57,333 bases of DNA from Candidatus Omnitrophota bacterium (GCA_003598175.1 QZKN01000050.1:1-57333), one strand, 5' to 3'. Counted from the first letter of the stretch, positions 24,135-35,000 are shown. The notes: generated by a model from the sequence alone, not told the origin. A program made the numbers and translations.

Positions 24135-27100
24135 ATGTTTGAATGGATGAATCGCCACAAAAAGAATATTATGAAGTACACGTTGTATCTCGTTATTCCA
24201 TCCTTTGTATTGTTATATGGATATGGAAAATGCGCCGAACCGCCCGTGTATCAATGGGTGGCGAAAGTGAACGGGGAACAAATAACGGATATGGCCTGGC
24301 GCGACATGCAGAGTCGGATCGAAGAAAACATGCGTCAGCGATTCGGCGAAAACCAGGAGATCTCGCGGGATGAAATCCGTCGGCAAGCGTTGAGCAGCGC
24401 GATTACCGCCAAACTGTTCGATCAAAAATTACAGCAATGGGGCATTCATACCACAGATAATGAAGTGGCGGAAGCGATTCGGCAGCAGCCTTATTTCCAG
24501 GATGAAAACAAACAATTCAGTAAAGCCATTTATGATACTCTTCTGATACAAAATCGTATTCACCCGTTGCAGTATGAGGAAAGCCAACGCGAGCAAATTA
24601 CAAAAAATAAGATCAGTACGGTTGTGCAGGAATCGATTTTCCGTTCCGTCACCGATCTGAAACGCACGGAAGAACGCCGAAAAGAGAAAGTCAAGATCGA
24701 AATGTTGGCGTTCGAGCCCTCAAAATATGTGGATGATGTGACGCCGACCGAAGACGGCTTGCAGAACTTCTTCGAAGAAAAGAAGGAAGATTATCGCGTT
24801 CCGGAAAAGCGGCGAATCGCTTATGCGAAATTCGTGTCCACCGATTACGTGGGGGATGTGTCAGTGGATGAATTTTCGGTGCAGCGGTATTTCGAACGCA
24901 ATCGGCAAAATTTTGAAATTCCGGATAAACGCCGGGTGCAGTACATAGCCTACACGGACAAGGATTTTATGCAACAAGCCGAAGCGACGGAAGAAGAAAT
25001 CGCAGAGGAATTCGAAACCAATGCATCCCGCTACACCATGCAGGAAAAAGTAAAGGTTCGTTACGCCATTCAGCCTCTGGCCGCGCTGGCGGAACAACAG
25101 GACGTGACGCCGGAGGCGATTGCCGACTACTACGACATGAACAAATCCCGCTACGAACACGGCGAACAAGCCAAGGCAAGACACATCCTGTTGCGCGTGA
25201 CGCCGGGAATCAGCATCGAGGAGGAAGAAACCGTCAAACAAAAAATACTAGATATTCGCAAAGAGATCGAGCAAGGCCTGGCATTTTCCGAGGCCGCGAA
25301 AACGCATTCGCAAGATCCGAGCAGCGCCGAACAGGGAGGCGATTTGGGCTATTTTAATCGCGGCGATATGGTTCCCGAATTCGACAAAGCCGCGTTTGAA
25401 TTGCCGCTGGGACAAATGTCCGAGCCGATCAAAACCCAATTCGGCTATCACCTGATTCTGGTCGACGACCGCAAGCAGGCGGGAACGGATCTCTTGGAAG
25501 CCGTACAGGACGAAATCCGCGAAACGCTGCAAAAACAAATCGCGGTGGATGAATTCCGGAAATACGCGGATTCGATAGATTCGTTACAGTCGATTCAAGA
25601 TCGTTATGAAATTCAAACCACCGATTGGTTTGCGCGAGCCGATGAAATCCCCGGCATTTCCCGGCGGGAACGATTCTACTTTTCTTCGGCGGCTTTTGCA
25701 TCCACGCCGGGTATAAAAGTGAGTATGGCCGGCAACAGCATGTCGGAAAACTTATACTTGATCGAACCAATCGAACGGCAGGAAAGCCGGCCGATGACGT
25801 TGGAGGAATCTCGGGAAAAAGTTACGGAAGCCGTCAAATTGGCAAAGGCAAAGAACCTGGCGCGAATCGCCGCCGAAGCGGACGCGGCGCGAATTCAAAG
25901 CGCTTCGCTGGATTTGGAGACGGTCGCGAAAGAACGTGAATTGACTGTGCAGGTATCCGCTCTGTTTGGACGCGATGAGCAATTTATCGCCGGATTCGGC
26001 CCGCGCCCCACGGCGATCATCAATACCGCCTTTACGCTCGAACAGGGAGAAATCAGTGAGGCGCTGGAAACGTCGTCCGGGAGTTATATCATCCGCATGT
26101 TTGCTCAGGAACCAGCCCATCTTCCCGAATTGGTGGAAGTGCGAGCTCAGGTGGAAGCGGCGTATCGGCAAGAACAAGCACAAAATCTGGCGAAGAGCGA
26201 AGCCATTACGTTTGGGAACCGATTGTTTGATAATCAAATGTCTTTATTGCAAGGCGCGTCCGGGCTTGAGATTGAGAGCGGTTCGACCGAATTTTTCAGC
26301 GAAAGCGACATGATTCCCGGATTGGGATACAAACGGGAAATCAATCAACACGCGTTTCGGTTGGAAAAACCGGGAGACATCTCCGATGAGTTTGAAGTGA
26401 CGACGACCAATCGTTCACCAAATATGCAGCAACAACAGCAACAACTCGATGGATACTACGTGATCGAATTGCTGGAAATCAAAGAAGCCTATATGCCGGA
26501 TTTGGAGGAAGCGAGAGAGGATGTCGAACAGGATTATAAACTCCATCTTGCCGAAGCCATCGCAAAACAAGAGGGCGAGAAAACGTTGGAAGCGATACAA
26601 GCAATGATTGCTTCCTCTGAACCGTTCTCCGCCACACAGACGGTGGATTTCTCAAAATTTGAAGACAAAGAAGGGGAAGAGGATGCGCCTCTCGGGGGCA
26701 AAGGCGCTGTGTATCGCGCTCCCTTTGAACTATCGGGAACCGGTTCGGCGCCGGGCGTGGGAGCCGCGATCCCCATTATTAAAACGGCGTTCGCTCTCCA
26801 ACCGGGACAAATTTCCGACTTGATCCCCAATTATCGCATGAAATTCGATGAGGAAAAAAATCGAACGCCCGATGCCATGACCGGCGTGTATATCGTGCAG
26901 GTTCTGGAAAAAATGCCGCCGACGGAGGAGGACACTTCGGCTTCGTTCGCCCTGCAGATGGAGAAATATATGGAACAACGCATGCAGAGCATGGCCTTCT
27001 CCGCATGGATAGACCAGGTGAGCGCCGAATCGAAGATTGTGTATAACGATGAATTTCTCAATCCGAAAGATGATTTGGAGGCGGAAGTGGGATTGGAGAA

Positions 27101-27140
27101 AGCGCCGGAGCAGGAAGAGAACAGCGCCGCTTCCGAGTGA
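24135..27140 (+). CDS. PpiD-like periplasmic peptidyl-prolyl isomerase
   Basis: This 1001-residue protein begins like PpiD: a short cytoplasmic end (MFEWMNRHKKNIMKYT), then one membrane helix (LYLVIPSFVLLYGYG). A SurA_N-like helical chaperone region covers about residues 40-190. A parvulin domain lies at about 344-445 (ARHILLRVTPG, then QDPSSAEQGGDLGYFNRGDM, then FGYHLILVDD). Two or more further parvulin-like degenerate segments follow (FALQPGQISDLI-type text near 890), so it is longer than the usual 620-residue PpiD. A glutamine run (MQQQQQQLDG, near residue 764) interrupts one of them. It should help outer-membrane and secreted proteins fold. It has a strong AGGAGGT site and ends before a terminator at 27195. 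Confidence 0.85.
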   Translation: MFEWMNRHKKNIMKYTLYLVIPSFVLLYGYGKCAEPPVYQWVAKVNGEQITDMAWRDMQSRIEENMRQRFGENQEISRDEIRRQALSSAITAKLFDQKLQQWGIHTTDNEVAEAIRQQPYFQDENKQFSKAIYDTLLIQNRIHPLQYEESQREQITKNKISTVVQESIFRSVTDLKRTEERRKEKVKIEMLAFEPSKYVDDVTPTEDGLQNFFEEKKEDYRVPEKRRIAYAKFVSTDYVGDVSVDEFSVQRYFERNRQNFEIPDKRRVQYIAYTDKDFMQQAEATEEEIAEEFETNASRYTMQEKVKVRYAIQPLAALAEQQDVTPEAIADYYDMNKSRYEHGEQAKARHILLRVTPGISIEEEETVKQKILDIRKEIEQGLAFSEAAKTHSQDPSSAEQGGDLGYFNRGDMVPEFDKAAFELPLGQMSEPIKTQFGYHLILVDDRKQAGTDLLEAVQDEIRETLQKQIAVDEFRKYADSIDSLQSIQDRYEIQTTDWFARADEIPGISRRERFYFSSAAFASTPGIKVSMAGNSMSENLYLIEPIERQESRPMTLEESREKVTEAVKLAKAKNLARIAAEADAARIQSASLDLETVAKERELTVQVSALFGRDEQFIAGFGPRPTAIINTAFTLEQGEISEALETSSGSYIIRMFAQEPAHLPELVEVRAQVEAAYRQEQAQNLAKSEAITFGNRLFDNQMSLLQGASGLEIESGSTEFFSESDMIPGLGYKREINQHAFRLEKPGDISDEFEVTTTNRSPNMQQQQQQLDGYYVIELLEIKEAYMPDLEEAREDVEQDYKLHLAEAIAKQEGEKTLEAIQAMIASSEPFSATQTVDFSKFEDKEGEEDAPLGGKGAVYRAPFELSGTGSAPGVGAAIPIIKTAFALQPGQISDLIPNYRMKFDEEKNRTPDAMTGVYIVQVLEKMPPTEEDTSASFALQMEKYMEQRMQSMAFSAWIDQVSAESKIVYNDEFLNPKDDLEAEVGLEKAPEQEENSAASE

Positions 27141-27194
27141 TTCTTTTTCGCATCGATCAGTCCTGCATCATGACATGTGAAATAATATGAATAC

Positions 27195-27230
27195 GACAAG
27201 GGGCGTCGCTGGGCGTCCCTTGTCTTTTTT
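27195..27230 (+). terminator. Intrinsic terminator after the PpiD-like gene
   Basis: GACAAGGG (27195-27202) pairs with CCCTTGTC (27217-27224) and six T follow. Its position inside the longest possible reading frame of the next gene supports a later start for that gene. Confidence 0.8.
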
Positions 27231-27357
27231 GGGATGGATGATGGATTTCATTCCGCCTTCCTTTCGTTGGAACTATTCGCTCCTGACCTTTTGTATTATA
27301 AAATTAATTGTAAAATTTTGCCTTGTTAGAGATTCATTTTTTGCACAAAGGATTTCC

Positions 27358-30300
27358 ATGTTGATTCGAATGACCCCCAAAACCATTTTTTCGATAATTG
27401 TCATGGTATGGATGGGGGGTTCGGTCGACGCCAAAGAATACCACCCGAACGTCATCGACGATTATCCCAACGCGCACGGCGTTTTTCTGTTCAAACACGC
27501 AAAAGGATTTTTTAATTTTTTAATCGTCGAGGGCGTCCCGAATGACGTCGAAATATTGCCCAACACGAATGAAATCGTGGTGGGAACCCATTCCGGCGAA
27601 TTCCTCATCATGAACCGGGCGGGGAAGCAGCTGTTTTCAACCGTTCTCGGTGAAATCAACGACATGGATGTTCTGCCGATGAACGATACTTTTTTGTTGA
27701 CGTCTCGTTCAGGCCGGCGGGTGTTTCTCTATAACCATCTGAACAACGAACAAACAAACATTCCTTTTGCGTTCACAGGTCCCACCGACGCGGATTGGTT
27801 GCCGAACGATCATTATCTCGTGTGTGATTCGCTCGCCAATCGTATCGTGGAGATCACGTCCGACGGCGACCTCGTTTGGTCATACGAGCACGACCTGGCG
27901 CAGCCGATGGATGCATTACGTCTGGAGAATGGGAATACGTTGATTACCGATTTCGATCATCATCGTATTCTCGAAGTGAATCCGAACGGGGAAGTAGTTT
28001 CTCTGAAAACCGATTTCGATCATCCGATCAAGATGACAATGACGCCGGTGGGAGATATCCTCGTCGCGGATGGTGATCGCCGCAGGTTATTGATGTTAAC
28101 GAGAATCGGCGAGCGGAAGATAATTCGAGAAAACCTCAATTACATCCAAACCGCCGCCTATAGCCCGGATGACGGTGTATTCATTTGCGCAATTCATAAT
28201 AAATTCCCCTCCGCCGTTACCGCTCCGGCGGTAGTCTCGCCGCTCGCTTCCCAACGCGAACGTCCAGCCATTGTTTTGAGGAAAATATTCGCGTCTTTTC
28301 CTGTCAATCATTCCGTACTCTGGCTGGCGACGGCGTTCTTCATGTGGGCCATTGCATGGGCGTTCGGATGGGGAACGTGGATTTCCAAAATTGCTCTGAC
28401 ATTTGCTTATTCGGCGCCAATCGGAATTGCTTATCACCATCATGCGCTTGCCGTCTCCGCTTCTCCCTACCGTCCGGGTCTCTATTTCTGGATTGCCGCC
28501 GGACTTTTGGCTGTGTTCACGTTTCGCGAAACGTCGCGCTCCCTCATTCCGAAAACGGTCTGGCGGCGCATCGAATTGTTGCGTTTTCAGTTTGGTTTCA
28601 TGCAGACCGTTGTGTTGTTGTCGTGGTCGGCGATTATCGTTGTTTTTCAATACTGCCATTTAGTGCAGCAGCGTGTTTGTGGTTTTCCCGTCGAGTGGTA
28701 TTTCCCGCTGATTGTGTGGGGGATCGGGATTTATTTTCTGTTCCGTCCATTTCGAACCGATCGTACGGGCGCCGCCGGCGACCGTACGTACGTGCAACTA
28801 GGTCCTATTACCCTGGCGGTTCCGTTTACGACCGGCAGCGTCAGCGATGTGGACATCGAAGAGATCAACGAGGAAGGACGGGACCGGCTCTCGCAAAGTC
28901 CGGCGTCCGAATACTGGGCGAATATGTCGGTTCTCGTTGTGATTCTGCTCTCGATATGTTTGTATTTCATTGGCATGACATCCATCCCGCCGGACGTGCA
29001 CGGCGACGAGGGGGAAGTGGCGTTATATGGCATCGGAGCGCGCGATTCCGGAAATTGGAATATCTTCACGCCCGGCTGGTACGATATTCCCAATCTCTTT
29101 TTTCTGATTCCCGGATGGGGGATGTGGTTGTTCGGAGATAATTTGTTCGGCCTGCGGATGGTTTCGTCTCTCATCGGAGTGGGAACGATTCCGATTTTTT
29201 ATCTGTTGGCGCGACGATTGATGCTGCCGGTTCCTGCCGCCATCGCCGCGTTTCTTCTGGCGACGTCCACGTACATGATTCATTTTTGTCGCATGGGCGT
29301 CGGATACAATCAGGCCACTTTTTTTACCGTCATCGTTCTCTATTTCCTGATTCGCGGCGTCCAGGACGGGGATGGCAGGTCGCTCTGTCTGGCGGGTGTG
29401 ACGAGCGGATTGGGGTTTTTATCGTATCAGGCGACGCAATTGTTGGGACCTCTTTGCTTGTTCACGTTGGGGCTGTTGTTCGTTTTGCGTGGGATTGATT
29501 TTCGCCGCGCGTGGCAGGGAGCGATCGTTTATCTCCTATCGTTTTGGATGTCGTTTTCCCCTATTGTGGGAAATCATCTCGCGAATCCGGAAACGACGTT
29601 CGCCCGCGTCAATTCCGTCTCGTTTTTTTCGGAATACGGACGCACTCGAATTCGCTACGATTATCCTCATGCGGAAACCAATTTGGAAATTTTGAAGAAT
29701 CAATTCGAGCGCAGTTTCCTGGGGACGATCACGTATGCGGATCGCAGTCCGTTCTTTACCAACGACAAATACGGTGGGATGTTGGATCCGATCCCGGCGA
29801 TTCTGTTTACGGCCGGCTGCATGGTATTTCTTCTGACCTTCAAGAATCCGGTTGCGTGGCTGCTGTTGAGTTGGATGGTGGTTACGATTTTTGCGGGGAG
29901 CGTAATGACGAACAGCGCGCCCGGCTATCAGCGGTTGACGGGGGCGATTCCGTATTTGGTGTTGATCGCCGCGCCGGTTTTGCACGGCATCCTGCAGCCG
30001 CTCAGCCGCGCGTTCCGCTGGTCGCCGCGCGCGCGAGCGGCGATGCTCTGTTCCATTGCGGCGGTTTTGCTGCTCACGAGTGTTGATCGTTATTTTCATA
30101 AGATTATGGCGCTGCCGCAATTTACCGACGATTCCACCCGCGTCGCCCGGTATATCGAACAAGGGGGGTCGCATCGCTATACCTATCTCTTTCCGGAACA
30201 CTTTTATCTGCAATACGGCAATATTCGCTTTCTGGCGCCGTTCGCCAAAGGCGAAAACGTCACCAAGCCGGAGGAATTTTTGAAACGGAAAATCACGAAA

Positions 30301-30444
30301 CGCGGACCGGTCGCCTTTGTTCTGATTCGGCAACACCGCAAATGGATCAACGAACTGCGGCGGTTGTATCCCGGGGGTCGCGAAGAAACGCACTATAACC
30401 GTATCGGAAAAGATGCGTTTACAACGTATGAGGTAAACTTGTGA
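27358..30444 (+). CDS. Propeller–GT39-type membrane glycosyltransferase
   Basis: This encodes 1028 residues. The ATG at 27358 is chosen because AAAGGAT precedes it, it opens with a signal-like helix (TIFSIIVMVWMGGSVDA), and a terminator lies upstream inside the longer frame. Residues about 30-290 are a beta-propeller of the arylsulfotransferase/NHL type (NDVEILPNTNEIVVGTHSG, LRLENGNTLITDFDHHRIL, GDILVADGDRRRLLM). Then come about a dozen membrane helices. The dolichyl-phosphate-mannose mannosyltransferase-like (PMT_2/GT39) core starts near residue 540 with the acidic loop motif PPDVHGDEGEVALY. Lipid-linked sugar donors are expected. It mirrors the giant gene at 32097, which carries its propeller at the other end. 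Confidence 0.75.
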   Translation: MLIRMTPKTIFSIIVMVWMGGSVDAKEYHPNVIDDYPNAHGVFLFKHAKGFFNFLIVEGVPNDVEILPNTNEIVVGTHSGEFLIMNRAGKQLFSTVLGEINDMDVLPMNDTFLLTSRSGRRVFLYNHLNNEQTNIPFAFTGPTDADWLPNDHYLVCDSLANRIVEITSDGDLVWSYEHDLAQPMDALRLENGNTLITDFDHHRILEVNPNGEVVSLKTDFDHPIKMTMTPVGDILVADGDRRRLLMLTRIGERKIIRENLNYIQTAAYSPDDGVFICAIHNKFPSAVTAPAVVSPLASQRERPAIVLRKIFASFPVNHSVLWLATAFFMWAIAWAFGWGTWISKIALTFAYSAPIGIAYHHHALAVSASPYRPGLYFWIAAGLLAVFTFRETSRSLIPKTVWRRIELLRFQFGFMQTVVLLSWSAIIVVFQYCHLVQQRVCGFPVEWYFPLIVWGIGIYFLFRPFRTDRTGAAGDRTYVQLGPITLAVPFTTGSVSDVDIEEINEEGRDRLSQSPASEYWANMSVLVVILLSICLYFIGMTSIPPDVHGDEGEVALYGIGARDSGNWNIFTPGWYDIPNLFFLIPGWGMWLFGDNLFGLRMVSSLIGVGTIPIFYLLARRLMLPVPAAIAAFLLATSTYMIHFCRMGVGYNQATFFTVIVLYFLIRGVQDGDGRSLCLAGVTSGLGFLSYQATQLLGPLCLFTLGLLFVLRGIDFRRAWQGAIVYLLSFWMSFSPIVGNHLANPETTFARVNSVSFFSEYGRTRIRYDYPHAETNLEILKNQFERSFLGTITYADRSPFFTNDKYGGMLDPIPAILFTAGCMVFLLTFKNPVAWLLLSWMVVTIFAGSVMTNSAPGYQRLTGAIPYLVLIAAPVLHGILQPLSRAFRWSPRARAAMLCSIAAVLLLTSVDRYFHKIMALPQFTDDSTRVARYIEQGGSHRYTYLFPEHFYLQYGNIRFLAPFAKGENVTKPEEFLKRKITKRGPVAFVLIRQHRKWINELRRLYPGGREETHYNRIGKDAFTTYEVNL

Positions 30445-30842
30445 TTGGATATAATCCTGTCGGAGCGCGGGCATCCTGTCCGCAATTCGGTAAGCCGATC
30501 CTGTCCCTTCAATTATTTTGGATTTCGGATGAATCTGCTTTTCATTCATTTCCGATCATGTCTTCGAAAAAGAAATTCCATCCAATCTATCAGAGACACG
30601 GCGGCGTTACATTTTCATACTTCGGTGGGAGCAATCGGTCAGGTACGTTTGTATGTTAAAAAAGAAAAAAGAGGATATAATGGAATGTGAAAATAAGTGC
30701 ACAGATAGGGACGAATCCGTTTCGTAAAGTATACGTGAGAATTCCTGCGATGATTCAAATTCCGGAATTATTGAAGAATTGGAGTGGTTCTGTGAACCTT
30801 GGATGATAATGAACAGGAAAGAGAAAAATAAAAGTAAATCCA
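30445..30842. other. Gap between glycosyltransferase and HEPN remnant
   Basis: No gene is supported. The stretch contains the miniature palindrome at 30467, several A-rich runs and possible unreadable remains of the HEPN gene that ends at about 31004. Confidence 0.5.
30467..30483. repeat. Miniature palindrome with TCC loop
   Basis: GCGGGCA and TGTCCGC pair (one G·U) around TCC, 23 bases after the stop codon of the glycosyltransferase gene. It is the same design as the elements at 19024 and 52110. Confidence 0.45.
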
Positions 30843-31004
30843 TATGAGTTGGGTAAATGGATCGTCCGTATAAATGATGTAAATATTGCGACACGTTATC
30901 CTGAAGAACTCAACAGATTGCAACAAATCTAAACGGAATCCATCGTCAAGGACATCCTGATCGGCGGCAAAGAGGTTATTCAATGGGTAAAAAATCAGTT
31001 GCAG
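30843..31004 (+). pseudogene. Decayed HEPN-domain gene (C-terminal remnant)
   Basis: One frame reads YELGKWIVRINDVNIATRYP, EELNRLQQI, a stop (TAA at 30930-30932), then TESIVKDILIGGKEVIQWVK. The ATRYP block and the C-terminal EVIQWVK helix are typical of the end of HEPN proteins that pair with minimal nucleotidyltransferases. The remnant overlaps the start of the following MNT gene by about 20 bases, as intact HEPN-MNT pairs do. Upstream coding is not recognisable, so the toxin partner seems lost. Confidence 0.55.
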
Positions 31005-31315
31005 ATATACTTTCTCGTTTTCAACGTATTCTGGAAGTCAAGGATATCAAGCCGATAAAAGTGTTTCTTTATGGATCCTATGCAAAAGGTAATTACACGG
31101 ATACCAGTGATATTGATGCGATTACCGTCTCGGATGATTTTGCCGATAAGAGTTACCGGGAACGAATCAAGAGTGTATCGGATGCCATCCATGAAATTGT
31201 CCCTCCGTTTGAAGCCATTGCGTTGACGTCGTACGAATGGGAAATAGGAGACTCGTTTATTTGTGATAATGCCGGAGACGAAACACTCTGTGCAGCCTGG
31301 CAAATGAGAAGATGA
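30983..31315 (+). CDS. Minimal nucleotidyltransferase (MNT antitoxin-type) 1
   Basis: This 110-residue protein of the DNA-polymerase-beta-like superfamily has VFLYGSYAKGNYTDTSDIDA, giving the G31-S32 motif and the metal-binding Asp43 and Asp45. The third acidic residue may be Glu in PPFEAIAL rather than the usual Asp. MNT proteins neutralise HEPN RNases, in studied cases by AMP-modifying them. Its own HEPN gene, directly upstream and overlapping, is broken. The C-terminus is short (CAAWQMRR). A second, intact MNT-HEPN pair starts 16 bases downstream, in the opposite gene order (MNT first). Confidence 0.85.
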   Translation: MGKKSVADILSRFQRILEVKDIKPIKVFLYGSYAKGNYTDTSDIDAITVSDDFADKSYRERIKSVSDAIHEIVPPFEAIALTSYEWEIGDSFICDNAGDETLCAAWQMRR

Positions 31316-31331
31316 CGGGAGAATTATTGGC

Positions 31332-31652
31332 ATGCAACCGGAACCTGAAATTATAGAAAAAATCGTCCAACGAATCGTGCAAACCGTTCATCCTTTGCGG
31401 ATCATCTTGTTCGGATCGGCCGCCAGGGGAGATATGCGACCGGACAGCGATATGGATATTTTAGTCGTGATGCCGAATGGCGCGAGCCATTGGGCGGTGT
31501 TGGACGATTTATATTTACACACGAAAGATATGCCGACGCCGATTGATTTTGTGGTAACAACGCCAGATGGCCTTGAGAACCATCAAAACGATTGGAGCAT
31601 GGTTTACTATCCAGCCTGTCGAGAAGGAAGAGTGATTTATGACGGACAATGA
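31332..31652 (+). CDS. Minimal nucleotidyltransferase (MNT antitoxin) 2
   Basis: This 106-residue protein carries RIILFGSAARGDMRPDSDMD, with G28-S29 and the metal ligands Asp40 and Asp42, followed by a third acidic strand (PTPIDFVVTT). This is the complete MNT active site. It is expected to inactivate the HEPN protein encoded directly downstream, whose start overlaps its last 14 bases, so the two are translationally coupled. GGGAG lies upstream of the ATG. It is only distantly similar to the MNT gene before it, so the two modules are not a recent duplication. Confidence 0.88.
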   Translation: MQPEPEIIEKIVQRIVQTVHPLRIILFGSAARGDMRPDSDMDILVVMPNGASHWAVLDDLYLHTKDMPTPIDFVVTTPDGLENHQNDWSMVYYPACREGRVIYDGQ

Positions 31653-32046
31653 TAATTCTCCTCAACGTTGGCTTAAGTATGCCGAAAGTGACCTTGAATT
31701 GGCCGGCTTCAATAGACATCCGAAAGTGTTATTTGAAACTCTTTGTTTTCATGCTCAGCAGGCGGTAGAGAAAAGTATCAAAGCCGTTCTTGTGTATCAT
31801 CAAATTCATTTTCCTTACACTCATAATATCGGCTTTTTGATCAACGCGCTAAAAGAGGCGGGAATCCATTGGCCGGAGGAATTGGAGAACTGTGTTATTC
31901 TTACAAAATACGCTACTCTTGCAAGGTATCCATCCGACATGACTCCGGTGACGCAGGTCCAATACAAAGAATCGATTTCTATTGCAAAAATGGTATTTGA
32001 TTGGGCTGAGGAGAGTTTGAGCAATACGAACGAGGAAGATGAATAG
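31639..32046 (+). CDS. HEPN-domain toxin-like protein
   Basis: This 135-residue all-helical protein matches HEPN (PF05168-type). It opens with RWLKYAESDLELAG, followed by LCFHAQQAVEKSIKAVLVYH, then the THNIGFLINALKEAG helix and LTKYATLARYPSD. HEPN proteins of this kind are usually metal-independent RNases or their derivatives, held in check by the MNT partner. I cannot place the RX4-6H catalytic motif with certainty, so it might be a binding rather than a cleaving version. It overlaps the MNT gene by 14 bases and is convergent with the giant glycosyltransferase gene 51 bases away. Confidence 0.88.
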   Translation: MTDNDNSPQRWLKYAESDLELAGFNRHPKVLFETLCFHAQQAVEKSIKAVLVYHQIHFPYTHNIGFLINALKEAGIHWPEELENCVILTKYATLARYPSDMTPVTQVQYKESISIAKMVFDWAEESLSNTNEEDE

Positions 32047-32096
32047 AATCGCAATCTGAATTGATAAATTAAAAATAAATAATGACGGATACGTTA

Positions 32097-35000
32097 TTAT
32101 TTTACCCGCAAAATCCGATTCAACCCCAAATCGCTGACAAATACATGCTCGTTGGAGGTCATCAGAATCCCCACCGGGCGGATCAATTTCTGACCGGTGA
32201 CATCCTGCGTGATCTTTTCGAAGAGTTCGCCGTCGACGGTGTAGGCGTGGACGCTCGGTTCGCGCGGATCGGTGGCGTAGATGACGCCTTCGGGGCTGCA
32301 GGCGAGGTGGATTTCGATGCCGCCTTCTTCGATGCGCGTGGTTTGGAACGGCCAGAGTTTAACCGGCGCTCCCTGCGATGTGTAGATTTTAATGCGACGA
32401 TTGATGCTGTCGGCGATCACCAGATTTTCGTCCGGCAAAACGGCGATTCCCGCCGGTTCACGGAAGTTTGTATCTTCCGAACCGCCGCCGGCTTTTCCCC
32501 AGCGCTGCAATAGTTTGCCGGTCGGCGTCATGACAACGATTTGGTGGTTGCCGGTGTCGCTCATGTAGATCAATTGTCGCTGCGGATGGTAGACGATCCC
32601 GCGCGGGCCGAAAAATCCCATTGCTGCGCTGCCCATAAAACTCCCTTTTGCGTCGAGCAGCACGATGCGGTGATTCCAGGTGTCGGCGACGAAGATGTTG
32701 CCGCTTTCCGGATCGATGGTGATGTCGTTGGGTTCGTTGAATTGTCCTTCGAGCGCGCCTTTTTCGCCGGTTTTCCAGGCAAACTCGCCGTTCGGCTTGA
32801 ATACCTGAATGCGATGATTGAACGTATCGGCGACAAAGAATGCGCCGCTGGCGTCCTGAATGAAGCCACGGGCTTCGCGAAATTGCCCGTTGCCGCTGCC
32901 GGGACCGCTTCTAAATATCGAAATTCCCGGCTCGGGCGGGCGTTCGGCAGGCGGTTTGGCCTCTTCGATTTTCGATTCCGTGCGTAAACCATATGCCTGA
33001 TTCAAACACTTGTCGATTTTAAAAATGGAAGTGTCGCCCAAACGATAGGCGAGCCGAAATACATCTCCCCATTGCTCGAACCGCGCGAGGGAGTTGGGGC
33101 CGTACGGCGGTTGTTGACGTTCCCGTTGTTTGTGTAATTCCAACGCGCTGAAAACAAGGTATTCCACCTGATATTTACCGAGCAACTCCATCACTTCCTT
33201 TTTGTCGTTGGAAAGATAGATGCGATCCACGTCTCGCAGCCGCGGCGCTTTTTCTTCCGCGTGCAGGCGTTCGCCCACGTGATGCGGCCAGCCGAGAATC
33301 GTGGGCAGGCCGGTGTTGCTGGAAAACCGGGAATTCTGGTAATAATCGACGTCGGCCAGTTCCACGATGTGGGGCGAGCCGTCCACGAAGCGATTGAACC
33401 ATTGGACGGCGGCATACGCATTGTAATTTTCGTGCCGCAGCCATCCCAAGCCATTCAATGTGGGGACTTCCCCGCGCGCGTCGCGGCCTTTCGCGCCCGC
33501 GCTGAGGGTGACCATCGCGGGCGCAAGCACGGTGAACGGAACCGTCGCAAGGAAGAATGGCAAAACGCATAACAGAAACACCGATCGGGCGACGGGGGTA
33601 AACGGATTTCCGATTTGTTTCCCCACGTCCCGCAACGTTTTCCACACAAATGCGATGCTGATGGCCGCGAAAATGGAATAATAATGCCAGATTTGAATAT
33701 TGAATTTGAATGCGGTATTGAACCGATGCAGGGGGGGGCTCCAGCCTTCCTTTACGTAGAAGAATTCGATGCCCAGAGAAAGACCCATGCCCAAAAAACC
33801 GATGAACAAAGCGAACAAATGTTCCGCTTTTCGATCTCGCTTCCATAGCGCAAAAAACAGAACCGTTAAAAACGGCAGTAAAAGTCCGACGACGCTGTAA
33901 TTGGTGGGCGGACCGCTATTGTGCGGCGCGACGAACCAGCCATGGAAATAGCCGGGATTTTGCTGCAGCATGGTTTGTACGTACGTCGTGACGCGAAGCG
34001 CGATGACCAATACGAAAATAAAAAAGAAGGCGAATGAAAGAATGCGAGGAATCGACAATTTGCTATCCGGGCGAACGGCTATGAACAAAATCAGGCCGAA
34101 AAGAATGGGGACGATCAATTGCGCCCAGAAAATCAGATACGTCGTGAGCGGAGAATTGCCTTCCGACATGAATCCGATTCCCGTCACACGCGCAACGAAG
34201 CTGTTATGGAAAGGCAGCATGAAAAGGTAACTAAATACAAGCGCCGCGGCGATGGGAACGATGGGGAAACGCACCAGGTCCTGCAATCCTTCAACGGAAA
34301 ATCGCCGGATTCCGACATTTTTCGTTTTCATCCACTCCGATTCGCGTTGGAATTTGATCAGCGTGATGAGCAGCAGAGAGATGAGAAGGGCGGGGAAATC
34401 CCACGTGTTGCTGCAGATGACCGTTCCCATCAGCAACGCAAGAAAGAATGTAAATCCGCCGGCGGAGAGGATTCCCATATTTGCGCGCGGACGAATGAAA
34501 TAAGCCAGCAACAACGTCAGAAAGGCAAGCGAGATGGGGATCACCAGCATGTGGGCGTGAAAATCAAGAAAAAGATGGGTCCAGTAGGGGAATTCGTTCG
34601 CCACCGCGCCGTAAAAGATGTTGGTGCGGGCGGGCCAGAACACGCCGTGAAAATCAATGGCGCTTACTTCTTCGATCATGTGCGTCGAGGCAATCCCCAG
34701 GTAGGTGAAAAGCGCATAGACCATCAATTTGACGGATGTATAAATGCCGGTGAGATAATCCAACCAGACCGGATCGCTGTTATTTTTGTAAAATACGTAC
34801 TTTAACAGACAGAAATAACTATAAATATGGCTGCAGAACACGCCGAGATACACCGCCAGCAGAGAAATCCAGGATTTGCGGCAAAGCGCATACGTCAGCG
34901 AAAAAATTCCCAGGCCGGCTAAAGCGGTGGCGCTGGTTCCCGCCAGATTGAACAGATATTCCGGCGGGATATCGGCGAAACGGCCGATGATCGAGAACAT

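Noticed and set aside
27187..27357. N-terminal extension of the propeller-glycosyltransferase
   Set aside because: The extra 57 codons include an intrinsic terminator and have no ribosome-binding site; the ATG at 27358 has both a site and a signal-like helix.
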